NCBI GenBank assembly: GCA_013339895.1
Contig: JABACO010000181.1
Location: 1 to 64,000 of the forward strand
DNA length: 64,000 nt
Reading direction: 5' to 3'
Origin: Ephydatia muelleri
Lineage: Eukaryota; Porifera; Demospongiae; Spongillida; Spongillidae
Every line of letters starts with the position of its first letter. Position 1 is the first letter of the stretch. Made by a program: the position numbers and the translations under genes. This document shows positions 13,031 to 23,216 of this stretch, piece after piece. The notes under the pieces are model-generated. The model worked only from the letters and a program-made list of their open reading frames with translations, searched no databases and was not told the DNA's origin.

Positions 13031-13153
13031 CGGCACAAGTTCTTGCATCAGCATTCAATGTAAAACCACTATTACAAGAACAGACCTAGCTTCCAACAGT
13101 ATTGATGCAAACCTGTCCACAGTTTCCATTGTTGGTAGCACATTCATTAAGAT
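13031..13153 (-). pseudogene. EGF exon with an in-frame TAG stop
   Basis: This exon has normal length (123 nt) and normal splice sites and encodes [21 protein letters not shown] up to position 13086-13088. There a TAG replaces the tyrosine codon expected in the GSYxCSC motif. Downstream the frame continues normally (VCSCNSGF then LNADARTC). Reading through this exon would truncate the receptor before its membrane segment. Confidence 0.85.
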
Positions 13154-13204
13154 CTGTAAAAATACTTTATGCCATACAACCACAAAAGCGATTAATTTCT
13201 TTAC

Positions 13205-13303
13205 CAGTACAAGTTCTTGCATCAGCATTCAATGAGTAGCCATTGTTACAGGAACATACGAATGTGCCAACATTAATGATGCATATTTGACCACAATTTG
13301 TAT
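13205..13303 (-). CDS. Shortened EGF exon lacking the first cysteine
   Basis: This 99-nt exon is still in frame (33 codons). It begins TNCGQICIINVG and continues [19 protein letters not shown]. Eight codons at the start (the INECAINN part) are missing, so the module has five cysteines and cannot form the normal three disulfides. Confidence 0.75.
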
Positions 13304-13358
13304 CTGTGTTGGGAAAAGTGATGCTTACTAAGATTTTTTATCATCAATATTCTCTTAC

Positions 13359-13461
13359 CAGCACATGTTCTTGCATCAGCATAACCACTATTACAAGAAC
13401 AGAAATAGCTTTGCAGAAATGTGTTCACAACCTCCATTGCTGATTGCACATTCATTGATAT
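13359..13461 (-). pseudogene. EGF exon with internal deletions
   Basis: It begins INECAISNGGCE but then loses bases around the third and fourth cysteines and again before DARTC, giving 103 nt in place of 123. The frame is lost, although both splice sites are intact. Confidence 0.78.
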
Positions 13462-13479
13462 CTGAAAAAGTGTGCTATT

Positions 13480-15054
13480 ACAGAAAGATTACATTCTACT
13501 GTCCTACTGTCAACATTATGTGCAGGAAATATGTTGCATGTATACGCATGTATGCACAGTTGTGGACTGAATCATAATATACTATAGCAATGCTTCATCA
13601 CGCCTGTCCCAAGCCTAGTGTCCTGCATGTCCTCTACAGACACAGCGACCTCTAATTATACAGGCGTGCAGTCAAAATGATAAAATGGCATCCCGGCCAG
13701 TATGTAGCCATTCAATTGAATTTACAACAATGCAACAAAGTAATGCTTTTGGGCATCATCATTATGCAACTAATTGTATTGTTTGTGCCCACTGCAGTGG
13801 AACCCCTCTAATGTGGATACCATTGGGACCCGACTCAAGTGTTTTTTAGTGAATTTATCATGCAATAGGTTTATCAATGAAACTTTTGATGGAAAGATGT
13901 TTGCACTGTACATGTACAATGCAAGAGGTGCTTTGATAAAATCTGTAATTGATGCTTGAATAGAGCACAAACATGTAGCTGCTGAGCATTTACTAATTTG
14001 AGCAAGAGGTCATGTGCAAGAATGATGATTACGTAATCATCATTCTCCTCATACCCTTCCACATTAATATCTCAAAACAGATGTGCTTCAGCTGACATTT
14101 TGGCTTAGCAAATGTATGATCCTTGCATAAAATTTAATCTTTATAGAAAACATTGCTTCCATGTTTAGGACACCCATGTATTTACTTGCAATTTTGGACA
14201 ACTCAAATGCACTGGAACAGGTTTCAGTTTTTGCTACAGCTCACTAAGATGTAACATTTTTGAAATTCTTCATTATGCCAAGTAATAATGATTCTTACGC
14301 TGCTTTATTTCTGTCCTAAAGAACATACAATATTTTCCATAAGAAGCACAGCAGTCTTAATCACCAAGTACTGTATTGTAAATATGTGTGTGTGTGCTGA
14401 ACCCCGTCTATCTCCCCTTTCAGAACTGCCACCAGCACCACCATCACTACGTCCAGAACAGCCACCAGCACCGCCATCTCCCCATTCAGCATTGCAAGAA
14501 CGAGGATGAAAAGGTGGGAGAGATGATAGATTACAAGGCAGATAAGGACAAGGATGGGAAGAAAGAGGACTAGGTGTGAAACTAATCTGTGATAAAAGGG
14601 CAAGAAATTTATACATATTAATTCAGAGTGAATTCTAAACTCACAAAGCTGCTGAAAATGTCATGCCCCCAATGCGATCTGTTTGTAACGAGGTGGAAGA
14701 GGCGGCCAAAGTGCAGGAAGAGGCAGTGGAAAGGACAAGGTGGAAGAGGCTGTGTGGTTAAATATTGACAATTACTTGACTCTGGTAATATATATGTGTA
14801 TAAATATTAATACATTGTACTGCTGTTATAAAAAACCGTTATACATTATGCAAAAAAGTATTAATGATGAAGGTTGGTCTAAGTACAGCAAGGGAAGATT
14901 TTCATATTATGAATGTTTAAAAACACGCATCCCGCCTTTAACTAAGATTTCAGTTCTGATCTCAGGTATCTTAGCTTTGTTCATAATTCTTCATACACAT
15001 GTCATAGCATATTACATCACACAACCTGTAGTATGTTTATAAAAAAATAATGAG
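13480..15054. other. Long gap in the receptor gene, no gene recognised
   Basis: Proline- or glycine-rich low-complexity reading frames lie at about 14390-14580 (CCACCAGCACCACC-type repeats) and purine-rich GAGGTGGAAGAGG runs at 14690-14755. I see no exon with good splice sites. It is most simply a large intron. Confidence 0.5.
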
Positions 15055-15323
15055 ACAAGTAAATAAAAACATTCTACAAGAAAGTTGGTGGTATATAGGA
15101 TTTGATAACAATTGGTGGTGTAAACAGAAAGGAAACAAGGTGTTAAGAAGGGAAAATGTAATAGTCCTATATTTAGCACACTTCTAGGGCATATGTTGTT
15201 TCTGTGCTAAATATAAGTATTACATTTTCCCTTCTGATAAGACCTTGTTTTCATGCTTTTTCAATTGTCATCAAATCCTATATACCACCAACTTTCTTGT
15301 AGAGAATGTTTTGATTTACTTGT
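15055..15323. mobile_element. Foldback MITE, family A, copy 1
   Basis: This 269-bp sequence is almost wholly an imperfect palindrome. It begins ACAAGTAAATAAAAACATTC and ends with the reverse complement (GTTTTGATTTACTTGT). A homologous element, in which the two halves also pair, lies at 40046-40342. No target site duplication was seen. It sits in a receptor intron. Confidence 0.85.
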
Positions 15324-15428
15324 TACACTAGTATTCTTGAAAAGTCTACGTGACAAGAAACAGGTGTAGATATGCAAATGTACTGCACATGTAGCTTAAA
15401 ATGAAGGTGAGAACCATTTGAAACTCAC

Positions 15429-15529
15429 TGCAGCCATTTTCATCAGTGTTGTTGATGCAGTCTGAAAATCTCGAATGCAGTCTCGAATGCATAGTCCATC
15501 AGAGCATCTAAATTGGCTTGATGTACAAT
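15429..15529 (-). pseudogene. Degenerate LDL-receptor class A exon
   Basis: It begins CTSSQFRCSDGLCIR and ends DCINNTDENGCS, but in two frames. A short direct duplication (GACTGCATTCGAG) in the middle marks the slippage. Acceptor and donor sites survive. Confidence 0.75.
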
Positions 15530-16095
15530 CTATGTAAGCATTGGATAATGACATTCAACATAAAAGCAGAGGTAATGTAACATGCAAATGACGCCTCATT
15601 TTAGTTGCAATGCCCTTGTCCCAGTAATAAACTTCCTCCCCTCCTTCCCCTCCCTCCCCAAATACTTCATATGCATTTGGAGCTTCGTCAAACACTAAAC
15701 CAATAAATAAATTTATGCATTGACTGTGCTTTAATGTTAAAGACTCACTTATACAGCCGAATTATGCAAAAAGTATCGCAAACATGCAGGCAGCTAGTTC
15801 AATCTCGTCTGTATAATTTATTGCATGACACTAGTTGCTCATCGATGCCAACATGACGTTTGCCACATTTATTCTAACTTACAAACTTGAATGTGTCTGC
15901 CCTGAGACCCACAATGGCCCTTTGAATTTATAATGATGCAATTCAACATGCAATGTTAAATATACTTTCAATTGTCCTAATGACGATTTAAAAAAATTCA
16001 CATATGCTAGCCAGAGTATTGATACAATGTTAAATTTGAAACTATTTATGATTCAGACATGACCACTTACATACAACTTAAGTTCTGAAACTTAC

Positions 16096-16215
16096 TGCAG
16101 CCAAGTTCATCACTTTGATCTCTGCAACCATAAGACAAACCATTGCATCGCAGAGTTGAATTGATGCACTGTCCACTTGAACATCTGAACTGGCTTGGTG
16201 TACAGAGTACAGTGC
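16096..16215 (-). CDS. LDL-receptor class A exon
   Basis: It encodes CTPSQFRCSSGQCINSTLRC then NGLSYGCRDQSDELGC, with six cysteines and a DQSDE calcium-binding box. Splice sites are canonical (CTTACAG acceptor, GTAAGT donor). Confidence 0.86.
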
Positions 16216-16536
16216 CTGTAAGTAACATTTAAAACAAAACCTACTAATTCATTGAGACTATATCAAACAGATTCAGAGTAAAATGTTCAGGCATTCAGAT
16301 GAGTAGTAATCAATTGAGTTGTGATGTGAGGAGTAGCAGGATGAAATGTATACATTACTAAGTGCATTATTCTCATAGAGCCACAATTGAAATTTGCCCC
16401 TTTTACATGTGCAATTTTAAAATAATTCTAGAATTGATGTAGCAAAGAAACATGCAATTTAAAGTTACATGTGGAAAAATTATTGATGTAAAAGTAGGAA
16501 ATTGTTTAATAACAACTACTTATTTTTGAAACTCAC

Positions 16537-16647
16537 TGCAGCTGAGTTCATCACTTCCATCTGTGCAACCACCAGATAGACCATTACATCGCAAGCTTGC
16601 TGAGATGCATTGTCCACTTGAACATCTGAATTGGTTTGATGTACAGT
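16537..16647 (-). CDS. LDL-receptor class A exon
   Basis: It encodes CTSNQFRCSSGQCISASLRC then NGLSGGCTDGSDELSC. It is a complete module closely related to the one at 16096-16215, which suggests tandem exon duplication. Confidence 0.86.
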
Positions 16648-16969
16648 CTGTAGTGTTTGTTAAATAACAAAACGCACTGTTATTTGCATCATTTTAGAAA
16701 GGTGGCATGACGTGATTGCAAATTTTGTAACACATTCGTTCAGGAAAGAAAAAAAATCAATGATAAGCCAAGCAATTAAAAGAAAGGTGGGGTTTGTGTG
16801 AGGAGGGAAGGAGGGGGGGGGGGGGGGGGGGGAAATGCACATTGCATCATTTTGAATTAGCCACAAATGAAATTTGAATAGTTTTTAACTCATACTATAC
16901 AAGGCACAGAAGTATCATTTTTCTGGCCTTTGAAAATTAATATCTATAGTGAAAACTACACAGTTGTGA

Positions 16970-17070
16970 AAATCACTGCAACCAATTCATCACTTCCATC
17001 TTGTATAATCACCATGCAAACTATTCCATCGCAATGTTGCTGTAATGCGCTGTCCATTTGAACATCATTC
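16970..17070 (-). pseudogene. Relic of an LDL-receptor class A exon
   Basis: The DNA still resembles the exon at 16537-16647 (GATGGAAGTGATGAA box, ACATTGCGATGG stretch), but frameshifts and lost cysteine codons remove the module. It is the most 5' recognisable piece of the receptor in this window. Confidence 0.6.
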
Positions 17071-17416
17071 ATGTATGGCGCACAATTTGAACACATATAC
17101 ATGTAAGTAGTGTTCCAACTAGTGAAACGGGTGCGGGCTTGCGCACTGTACAGTGCATGCAACCTGCATATACTCCTGTCTGCTGCACTAACCATGCACA
17201 TGCTTTGGCGTAGTCGACAGGAGCAGAATTGCTCGAACTGCATGACAGAGTGAGGCCTAAGTAGGAGAGCGTAAGACACAATATTTTCAATGCGGCTCAC
17301 AAAGAAAGCCCATGCATGCATGCAGATCCTGGTTTTCAAAAGTTGCATGTCATGCAGGAAAATATAGCAGTGGCATGTATAATCCCGACAACAAGTGAGA
17401 GCATGCAGCATACGTC

Positions 17417-17441
17417 CACAGGAAAAAAATGCGTCGAATCA
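17417..17441. repeat. Left terminal inverted repeat of the CACTA element
   Basis: Twenty-five bases starting CACAGGAAAAAAATG match the inverted right end at 23217-23241 with one mismatch. The preceding GTC is the target duplication. Confidence 0.93.
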
Positions 17442-17778
17442 CATTTTGTTCCCGCATATGATTTTATACAGATTTCATGAAATCATAACAAGATTTTCCA
17501 AATGTGAAATCTCGAAAAGATTTTTCAATACATTACAAATCAGGTGAATGATTCTACACTATAAGCAAATCATGTTTTTGATTTCACATAATATTTTTCC
17601 CCCCGCTTCCGCTATGCTTATAGTAGAAATGTTAACAGCACAATTTCTAATCATTGTTCAGAGATGCCATGCGTGCACCACAACAAAATAAGTAATGGAA
17701 TGTTTTTTACATTGAAGCAAGAACACACATATATGTATAATAACTGACAAACTTGACTCATAAGACATTATATATTAA

Positions 17779-20459
17779 TTAACGTGGAAGCTCAGTGACA
17801 TAATATGATGCTGCTCCTTTTCTTCCAGTGGGTGCAAGAGCACAACGGTTCAAAAATCTTCTAGGGCTCATGACTCTGTGGTGTTCATAAAATGCATCAT
17901 TTACCATATAAAGCCCAGTAGTCTTATCAATTTGAGGTGTTTTGAAGCACATCCACGTTACATATGCTAAGGAATTCTCAAACACTTCATTCTTTTTGCC
18001 ATTACTTGTGTCATATGTCAAAGTAACACATAGCTTGAAAAAGAACCTGATAATTCCAAAATAGGGTTGAAGTTCATTGCTATCTTTTAACACAAATAAG
18101 GCCTTTACTACAGAACCCCTGTCTGTAGAATTAAAGTCAGAGGAGTATGTTTGTCCATTCACTGCACACCGTCCAAATTTGTCAATCATAGGATTCGCAT
18201 AAACATTACCATCCGTGTTGTATACTTTTTTGCAAAAATCCTCAATACTTTTGTAAACCTCCTTGTCCACTTTTACACGACTCTTACTTGGATGTAAGAA
18301 TTCAATTGGCCAATGATCAACTTCACCTCTGTCTATACTGCATTGATATTCAAAACGGTCTAAAACAGGTGAAGTGTACAACTTGTACTGATACACTGCA
18401 TAGTTATCTGCATCCATTTCCACATCTGTTGCCAGTATAGGTTTCAGTGCTGTAGAGGTCTTTGCCGATATGTTTGGCAATTCACAACTAGAGAAACAAA
18501 GCTGCTGCAATAGTTTGACCATTATTTGTGATTCAATATTCCGTCCATTATTTGGAATCTCACTTAGATAACCATTCATCCCTTCATAAGCATAGCACCA
18601 ATAACCATGTGGTGGTCCATAATCACTAATAATATCACAAATATGTAGGGCCATGTGATAATTTATAGAAATATCCCATTTCCCATATGCTGCAGCAAAT
18701 CTTTTATGATGCTCGTGTATTAACCTGTACAATGTCTCAATATCTTCTTCACTCATGATTGGCTTAGTTATATGCACCACAATTTCACATAGTAGGGACA
18801 AAGACTTAAAAAACTTATCTGGTAGCAAACCTGAAAAACAAGGTCTGGCATAAACACAAGCAAAGTTTTTCCATTGTTGGGCTGTTAACCCCGAAAGTCC
18901 ATCAGCACCTTTGATGTTTGTAGGCAATCTTCCAATGTCATATGGCAACCTTATACTTTGCATCCTTTTATAAACTTCGGCAAGCTTGCTATCAAGAATG
19001 TTTTGAAGGCACAATTTTACTTCATTCTGAACCATACCTAAAAGGAAAGTGTGCATTGGGTCTGTTATTAGCATTTTAACCATATCAAAGTATGGTAAGC
19101 GAACTAACTCTGAGTAGCGAACTCCATTTTTTTTCTGAATTTCTTTTGCTATTTTCAGAGAGCCAGCTGACTGGTATTCCTTGGCTTGGTCTCGCACTTG
19201 GGCATTGGTTCTGTCTGGCGCTGCAACACATGTATAGTATGACATTTTACCAGAAGCACCTTTCTTTGTGAGATCCCTTTCAGCCATAAAGTTGCAGCGG
19301 GAACACCCTAAATCAGCTTTGTGACCTAAATATTGCGAGACTTTCCTTAGTGCTGGCATATCAGATGAAACACCTAGTAAAGCTGCTTTAACTATCTTTA
19401 GAGTTGAATTAGTTATTGGTATTCCATTCCACAATAAAAGCAGATCTTCAACCATAGGCTGGAGGAAAGTATTTACATTTCCCTTTGGCTCTGTAGGGCC
19501 AGGTATAATGCCTAGTACCATGGTCCATCTCTTTTTAAATCGTTCATTTCTTGGTAAGTTTATTACACTCATCATTAGTGCAGATACTTTGTATTCCGAT
19601 CGATCAAATGGCTTAAACCAGTCAACATTTAATAGAAGGCCAATGCTGAGAGCATCTTTATCATTAAATGATGGATTAGTCTTTGAAAACTCTTTCCAGA
19701 CGTTTCCATCTACAATATCCATCATCACATTATCAGGCAATCCTCTAGGAGCCATGGGCTTTCCAATCAATGTTTTAAATGTTGAATCACTTAAAAACTT
19801 TGTAATCCAAGCAGATGGTGGCACAAAGTAGAATGTTTTGTGTGGCACCCATGTTCTCTTCAAAAAGGCCATATTTTTAAAGTATCCTAGCTCGTGGCCA
19901 CATCTTTTACCAAATGTGACATGAGTGCATGTCTTGCTAGGTGGCAGAGATGTTTCTGTATACAGCTGATTGCATGAATCGTTAGGGCAGACAATAAATA
20001 CTGTTCCTTCTATTTTACCCAGTGACAAAACATTTAACACACCATCTAAAGTTGTGGGGAAGATTTTATGAAGTGGATGATCAATGAGCTGCAGTAAAGT
20101 AGAAATGAGCCCGCACATAGGTAAAATGGCTGACTTAGTTAACTTGTATTTAAAAAATATTCGAATCAAAATGATACAAATCCACTTTAGTAAACTGTAA
20201 TGTGGACCTGCACTTATCTCCATATGTTTTTGATAAGATGTACTTGATTCATGATTGTTAGCATCCTGTATTTCCATCTGAACTGAATTTCCAATGACAG
20301 CACTCCCATCTTCTGAGTTGTTTTGCTCTGTACCTTGAGATATTTCCAAGTTATCAAAATCTGTTTCAGAATCCATCCTGTGCACAGAATAATCAGCTTC
20401 AGGCTCAGAGGATTCAGTATCAGATTCCTCAAAACATGCATCTGATAACCTTTCTGTAC
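17779..20459 (-). CDS. CACTA transposase (Tnp2-like), main exon
   Basis: About 890 codons are open from the acceptor CCACACAAG (exon start at 20459) to the stop at 17779. Numbered from the GTG at 20385, there is a putative zinc ribbon at residues 133-164 (CPNDSC, then CTH, then RCGHEL) and the core of the Transposase_21 family. The core has LNVDWFKPF (D255), ending in LPRNERFKKR and GIIPGPTEPKGN, then VSSDMPALRK (D342) with GCSRC, and ITDPMHTFLLGM (D442). A C-terminal part (YGPPHGYWCYAYEGMNGYL) follows. The three aspartates are my candidates for the catalytic triad. The N-terminal ~70 residues are acidic and serine-rich. The frame is intact, so the element may have been active recently. Confidence 0.9.
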
Positions 20460-20790
20460 CTTGTGTGGTCAGTACATGGGGTAATGAATCATTCTAATGA
20501 GGAATGACTTACCAGAACACTCTTGTGTCCCCACATAAATATCATCTTGTACTGAGAACAGGTCATGATCACTGTCACTAGAATTCTGTTCATTTGCTAC
20601 ATGGGAAATATATATATGTACTGTACAACGCTTACAAAAATGGATGCATGCATGCTGTATCCATAAATCCAGAGCGTAGAAGATGGAACTATTATTCATG
20701 AATGCCAAAAGCAGAGGTCTTATGACTAACGTAATAAGGGAAGTTGAACATGCATGGCTCATTCACTCCTCTAGTATTTAGCACATCAGG
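20371..20790. repeat. Tandem duplication of 420 bp, unit 1
   Basis: This unit is identical, as far as I can see, to the adjacent unit 20791-21210. It spans the start of the main exon, the 53-nt intron, the acidic exon and the end of the preceding exon. Confidence 0.95.
20513..20596 (-). CDS. CACTA transposase, acidic internal exon (proximal copy)
   Basis: The exon encodes ANEQNSSDSDHDLFSVQDDI then YVGTQECSG between CCCATGTAG acceptor and GTAAGT donor. A 53-nt intron (20460-20512) joins it in frame to the main exon (ECSG then TERLSDACFEE). An identical copy lies in the distal repeat unit at 20933-21016. Confidence 0.75.
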
Positions 20791-21210
20791 ATCCATCCTG
20801 TGCACAGAATAATCAGCTTCAGGCTCAGAGGATTCAGTATCAGATTCCTCAAAACATGCATCTGATAACCTTTCTGTACCTTGTGTGGTCAGTACATGGG
20901 GTAATGAATCATTCTAATGAGGAATGACTTACCAGAACACTCTTGTGTCCCCACATAAATATCATCTTGTACTGAGAACAGGTCATGATCACTGTCACTA
21001 GAATTCTGTTCATTTGCTACATGGGAAATATATATATGTACTGTACAACGCTTACAAAAATGGATGCATGCATGCTGTATCCATAAATCCAGAGCGTAGA
21101 AGATGGAACTATTATTCATGAATGCCAAAAGCAGAGGTCTTATGACTAACGTAATAAGGGAAGTTGAACATGCATGGCTCATTCACTCCTCTAGTATTTA
21201 GCACATCAGG
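20791..21210. repeat. Tandem duplication of 420 bp, unit 2
   Basis: Direct repeat of 20371-20790. At the unit junction the main-exon sequence (VHRMD) runs in frame into the end of the preceding exon (PDVLNTRG), so the duplication creates a composite exon without breaking the frame. Confidence 0.95.
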
Positions 21211-21392
21211 AGGAATGGGTAAGTGTGCTTCAGTTACATATAAGAGAATTGCCACCCTTCTATCTATGAAGATCTGCATTGGTTTTTCCCTCTTGCGCTC
21301 TGCCATTATGTGCCTTAGAGGTGCCAGATCTTCACAAGGACGACCATTGACACACAGTACCATTGACTTGGCTGTTGCCAAAGCCAAGGTTC
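21200..21392 (-). CDS. CACTA transposase, exon 2
   Basis: After the acceptor CATCTAAAAG the exon continues the phase of exon 1 (STG joined to TLALATAKS) and reads VLCVNGRPCEDLAPLRHIMA, then RRVAILLYVTEAHLPIPPDV. Its 3' splice partner is uncertain: the candidate donors do not give the phase needed for the acidic exon. I do not recognise this part from other transposases. Confidence 0.55.
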
Positions 21393-21613
21393 CTTTTAGA
21401 TGTTAGTTTGTGTGTTTATGTGTGTCCATTCTACATGTATGTGTAGCAGCTTTATCTTTGCATTATAAAAAATTAAAAAAAATTATTACATATTGCTACA
21501 TACGCGTACGCACATGTACGTATGTGGTACCAGAAATATAACCACAACCATGATCTGTGTAGATTAATATCCCAGCCCCATGCGCAAGCGCAAGCTGCCC
21601 TTTTCCCACGCAC

Positions 21614-21845
21614 CTGTAGATAAACCATTTGAAATCGTTACATCCATATCCAGATTGGAATTCAGCTGCAGACTTTCCCTGGTTTCTGGCGTACAAACGT
21701 CTTTGTCTGCCTCTCCAGCCTCAGTCCCGTCAATGTTGCGGTGTCTACAAACGGTCAAGTAAGAATAACGGCACTTTTTTTTGCATTTTGAACAATTGCA
21801 GGCATATAGCCCCACTCTTTTTTGAGCGCAAACCCCTGGTGGCAT
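21614..21845 (-). CDS. CACTA transposase, first exon with N-terminal zinc-binding motif
   Basis: The ATG at 21843-21845 opens MPPGVCAQKRVGLYACNCSK, then CKKKCRYSYLTVCRHRN and an acidic tail ending NGLST, then a GTGCGT donor. The CxCxxCxxxC...R...H pattern matches the N-terminal motif I know from Plavaka-type CACTA transposases in animals and fungi. The start lies 48 bp from the ATG of the divergent gene at 21894. Confidence 0.7.
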
Positions 21846-21893
21846 TTTGCTTTTCACAACGCATGCGCAGTTTATGTGCACGTGTTTGATAAA
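21846..21893. promoter_or_regulatory. 48-bp divergent start region of the CACTA element
   Basis: Only 48 bp separate the ATG of the minus-strand transposase from the ATG of the plus-strand coiled-coil gene. Either the 5' untranslated regions are extremely short or the two transcripts overlap head to head. The stretch includes GCATGCGCAG and CACGTG, common promoter-like motifs. No TATA box is visible. Confidence 0.5.
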
Positions 21894-22863
21894 ATGTCGA
21901 CTTCTAGAAGTTCAAAGGCAGCACGAAAGTCTGTTCTAGCAGACCATGAAACTGATAGAGAAGAGACAATACTTCGTAGCCAGATACGTCTAATGGAAGA
22001 AAGGATCCTTAAATTGGAGGAGCTAGATGAACGCATTTCCGCTATAGAAGATGTCGTGGCACAGTTCAACGGTAAGTCGCGCACACATTGCAGTCTAATA
22101 TAATTGTGTAACCTTCTTTTAGAAGCAGAAAAATCACAAGCCTCAAAGTCAGCCAAAAACCGCGTACCACTGGTTTGTATATATAACCTTTCAAAATGCC
22201 ATGATTTCATCGTGTTATGGTCGTATAGAACATTCTTCAAGATGCGTTTCACCAACACGCAGAGGAGCTAAAAGCGGCGATGGAGTCAAAGACTTGGAAG
22301 GAACTTGACGAAGATCTTCGAAAACAGCTGACCAGTTCAGTAGAGGCACTCTTAATATTCAAGAAGTACCCCATTCCAAACTCAACTGCGCTCACGAAAA
22401 GGATCAAGGTAAGGGAATCATTTAGTTCATATTTCATTATTCTTGACTAATGTATGTGCTCTGATCTATACCAATAAGGATTTCTACACGACTAGAAGGA
22501 CTACTGTTATAATCAAATCTGACCCAGAGAAGAAGAAAAAGCGCCGTTTGGCAGTCGCTTAACATACGTACGTCAAAAATAAAGATTAAAAAAAAAAAAA
22601 AACACGTGTACTCACTTTTGTTTTTCGTCCTGTAGGCTGCACGAGACAAAGCAGTGAAAACCGCCATTCTGTCAGGGGAACTTAACGTTGATGACGAGGA
22701 AGGCATTGATAGAATTCGTTCTTCGGTGCAATTGGTACCGATATCAGAAGCGCGTGTGCTGAGTGACGAAGAAGAAGAGCGAACAGCTTTCGAACAGCAA
22801 CGTTTGGAGAACCTTAGCAGAGCGCGCGCTGTTCGTGCAGCTCGTCGTGAGCGCGAGGAATAG
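21894..22863 (+). CDS. CACTA accessory gene, coiled-coil protein with alternative last exons
   Basis: Exons are 21894-22071, 22123-22172, 22229-22408 and 22636-22863, all with GT-AG borders and matching phases. The start MSTSRSSKAARKSVLADHET is basic, then a heptad-like coiled coil follows (RSQIRLMEERILKLEELDER). The third exon is helical and acidic/basic (LKAAMESKTWKELDEDLRKQ). The last exon has VLSDEEEERTAFEQQRLENL and ends in an arginine-rich RAARREREE. An alternative terminal exon at 22479-22562 encodes DFYTTRRTTVIIKSDPEKKK then KRRLAVA. It contains a nuclear-localisation-like basic cluster and is followed by AATAAA and an A-tract. Its position inside the transposon suggests a TnpA-like accessory role, which is inference. 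I know no homologue. Confidence 0.75.
22578..22602 (+). terminator. Polyadenylation signal and A-tract of the short isoform
   Basis: AATAAA at 22578-22583 is followed within a few bases by a run of A, just after the alternative stop at 22560-22562. For the long isoform an ATTAAA-type signal (GTATTAAAGAC) lies near 22935. Confidence 0.55.
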
Positions 22864-22949
22864 CACCAAGTGGCACCGTGGCGGACCCTGCTATGTTGAC
22901 TAGCTGTCCTTCCATTTGTAATTGTCACGTGATGTATTAAAGACACATG

Positions 22950-23216
22950 TAATGGATTTTGTCGAAATCAAAGCTATGATTTGCAGCGTATTTCACAATT
23001 GAATTCCTTATTGATTTTACTGAGGGATACGTAGACAAATCATAATTGTATTTCACAATTGAAATAACTATTGATTTTTCAATGGAATCAAATGAAAAAT
23101 GCCTGCATGATTTTGTTATGATTTTGTTGTTGATTTCCGATATGAAAGTAGTACTCAATCATTTAATGATTGGCCATTGGATTTTCTCAAACAAATCATC
23201 AGACAAATCTTTTAAA
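22950..23216. repeat. Subterminal repeat zone of the CACTA element, right side
   Basis: An AT-rich zone holds repeated ATGATTT, AATCATT and TTTCACAATTGAA(A/T) motifs (two clear copies of TTTCACAATTGAA near 22990 and 23050). A similar but shorter zone with ATGATTT and GAAATC motifs lies at 17455-17600. In CACTA elements such arrays bind the element-encoded accessory protein; that role here is inferred. Confidence 0.65.

Larger units (their letters stand above)
8615..17075 (-). pseudogene. LDLa/EGF transmembrane receptor gene, 3' part, with broken EGF exons
   Basis: Minus-strand exons with good splice sites line up as: degenerate LDLa (~16970-17070), LDLa (16537-16647), LDLa (16096-16215), degenerate LDLa (15429-15529), seven EGF exons (13461 down to 12090), an LDLa exon (10257-10418) and a transmembrane/cytoplasmic exon (8615-8784). 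Intact EGF exons are 123 or 126 nt and in phase 1-1, so exon gain or loss keeps the frame. This is a receptor of LRP-like composition: LDLa modules bind ligand and calcium, EGF modules act as spacers. The 5' part is not in the window; upstream is the CACTA element at 17417. One EGF exon has a stop, two have frameshifts and one lacks its first cysteine. So either these exons are skipped or the locus is decaying. Long gaps between exons show no other recognisable coding. Confidence 0.72.

Noticed and set aside
14288-14616. Proline/glycine-rich frames on both strands
   Set aside because: Low-complexity CCACCAGCACC repeats give long frames on both strands. There are no splice sites or conserved residues.
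17416-17422. CCACAGG as the transposon end
   Set aside because: Including the extra C would leave unequal flanks. Starting at CACAGG gives matching GTC on both sides, as expected for CACTA elements.
21822-22258. Minus-strand 128-codon frame across the accessory gene
   Set aside because: It is antisense to spliced exons and covers intron sequence. The plus-strand exon model has consistent phases.
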